Made by a program: the position numbers and the translations under genes
DNA from: Candidatus Dormiibacterota bacterium
Lineage (GTDB): Bacteria; Chloroflexota; Dormibacteria; UBA8260; Bog-877
Direction: 5' to 3'
NCBI GenBank assembly: GCA_003133485.1
Contig: PKXR01000003.1
Coordinates: 2,020 to 9,146 of the forward strand
DNA: 7,127 bases
Part shown: one piece after another, positions 6,075 through 7,127 of the stretch
Layout: each line of letters starts with the position of its first letter
Position numbering within the stretch: position 1 is the stretch's first letter
The notes under the pieces: generated by a model
The model's input: the letters and a program-made list of their open reading frames with translations, nothing else
Database searches by the model: none
Told to the model about the DNA's origin: nothing

Positions 6075-7127
6075 AGACAGCGAGTCGGCCGGTGGCGGCC
6101 GCTTCGCGGTCGCAACCCCTCACTGGGCCGCCACAGAGGCGGCAGTTGCTGCATTGGAGGGCGGCGGTAACTCTGTCGACGCGGCGCTTGCCGCAAGCGC
6201 TGTTCTCGCAGTGGTCTACCCGCACATGTGCGGGCTTGGCGGCGATCTCTTCGCCATCGTAGCCGACGGCACGTCGCACGTAGCGTTCAACGGCAGCGGA
6301 GCTGCTGCTCGGTCCGCTTCTCCGGAGCAGATACGCCGCCGGTACGGGTCGATGCCGGAAGATGGACCACTCAGCATCACCGTGCCTGGTGCAGTAGGGG
6401 GTTGGTCCGAGTTGGCGGAGTGCTTCGGGCGACTCCCCCTAGCAGCCGCCATCGCTCCAGCTATCGAGTATGCAGAGCAAGGTGTGCCCGTCGCCGGCTC
6501 TCTAGCCAGGGCCATAGTCGGCAACGAGATTCGGCTACAAGCCGATCCCGGCATGCAGGCGGTATTCATCCCAGGGGGACGACCGCTGAGCGTAGCTGAC
6601 CATCTCACGCAACCAGCCCTTGGCGCGACGCTCCGCGTTGTGGCGGACGGCGGCGCCAGTGCTTTCTACGACGGCCCAACCGCTCGGAATTTAGTAGGCA
6701 CGCTGTCGTCGATGGGATCGCCGCTGACACTGGCTGACTTCCGCGAGCATCAAACCGAGCGCTGCCTCCCTGTCACGAGGTCCTACGGTGCCTGGGAGAT
6801 TCTTGTCCCGCCGCCCAATTCGCAGGGTTTTGTCCTGCTTGAAATCCTCGGCTGCCTTGAGCGAGCAGGGATTCCGGGCGCCGAGCTGGACGGCCATGCA
6901 GCTCTGGTCAGTCAATTCTTTCTATTGGCGTCGACGGACCGCGATCGCTTTCTTGCCGATCCTAGGAGAGTCGAGGTACCTATTAGTAATCTACTCGCGG
7001 CGGACCATATCGACGACGTGATCAGGCAAGCGAGAAGGGCCAGCGCGGCTCAGGTCCGGAGCACAGCACTCGCTGGGGACACCGTTGGGGTCGTTGTGGC
7101 GCAGGAGGGCGGATTGTGGGTCTCGCT
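6067..7127 (+). CDS. Gamma-glutamyltransferase-like Ntn-hydrolase, partial at right edge (HpxW/oxamate amidohydrolase type possible)
   Basis: The first 353 codons are visible and run off the window, so the C-terminal (small-subunit) half is missing. Family marks are GGGNSVDAALAAS (32-44) followed by YPHMCGLGGD (51-60), SITVPGAVGGW (103-113), PPPNSQGFVLLE (248-259), DRDRFLADPRRVEVP (291-305) and G337-D-T339. Thr339 aligns with the threonine that cleaves the GGT precursor and becomes the nucleophile; here it is followed by VG rather than TH. There is no signal peptide, unlike exported glutathione-degrading GGTs. The segment around 73-80 (AFNGSGAA) stands where classical GGTs have F-R-E with the arginine that binds the glutamyl carboxylate. 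This points to another substrate, as in the GGT homologue oxamate amidohydrolase HpxW of purine/allantoin catabolism. The ATG at 6067 overlaps the preceding stop by eight bases, with GAGG at 6054-6057. Fold assignment is strong; substrate is inference. Confidence 0.85.
   Translation, partial: MSRDSESAGGGRFAVATPHWAATEAAVAALEGGGNSVDAALAASAVLAVVYPHMCGLGGDLFAIVADGTSHVAFNGSGAAARSASPEQIRRRYGSMPEDGPLSITVPGAVGGWSELAECFGRLPLAAAIAPAIEYAEQGVPVAGSLARAIVGNEIRLQADPGMQAVFIPGGRPLSVADHLTQPALGATLRVVADGGASAFYDGPTARNLVGTLSSMGSPLTLADFREHQTERCLPVTRSYGAWEILVPPPNSQGFVLLEILGCLERAGIPGAELDGHAALVSQFFLLASTDRDRFLADPRRVEVPISNLLAADHIDDVIRQARRASAAQVRSTALAGDTVGVVVAQEGGLWVS

Overview
The window looks like the start of one catabolic operon, all on the + strand, from a moderately high-GC bacterium. 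An actinomycete-type organism fits best. The reasons are GTG/TTG-type starts, strong GGAGG-type ribosome sites, tightly overlapping genes, and a lipoprotein substrate-binding protein with an LAAC lipobox followed by a low-complexity linker. The taxon is inferred; no marker gene is present.

Layout. Positions 1-320 hold no recognisable gene. This stretch carries four copies of CTGTCT/AGACAG within the first 120 bases, a 14-base inverted repeat at 165-178, and a good sigma-70-type promoter (TTGACA, 17-base spacer, TATTAG) at 190-218. Then come an RbsC-type permease (327-1343), a lipoprotein substrate-binding protein (1400-2590) and a double-domain RbsA-type ATPase (2639-4186). Together these form a complete importer of the ribose/galactose class. 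Three hydrolase genes follow with overlapping ends: a PuuE-like NodB-fold hydrolase (4183-5124), an acetamidase/formamidase family protein (5124-6074), and a gamma-glutamyltransferase-like Ntn-hydrolase (6067 to the right edge, cut off just after the predicted catalytic threonine).

How the parts may work together (inference). The importer would bring in a small solute. The three cytoplasmic enzymes all belong to families that cleave C-N bonds in amides, imides or ureides, and none has a signal peptide. The GGT-like protein has lost the arginine motif that reads the glutamyl carboxylate. It may therefore be closer in function to oxamate amidohydrolase (HpxW type) than to a glutathione hydrolase. 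The NodB-fold enzyme resembles PuuE allantoinase and cyclic imide hydrolases but differs in several active-site stretches. A ureide/allantoin-derived route and a cyclic-imide to half-amide to dicarboxylate route both fit. The sequence does not decide between them, and this combination of transporter and enzymes is the most interesting point in the window. No tRNA, rRNA, CRISPR array, insertion sequence or clear terminator was seen.
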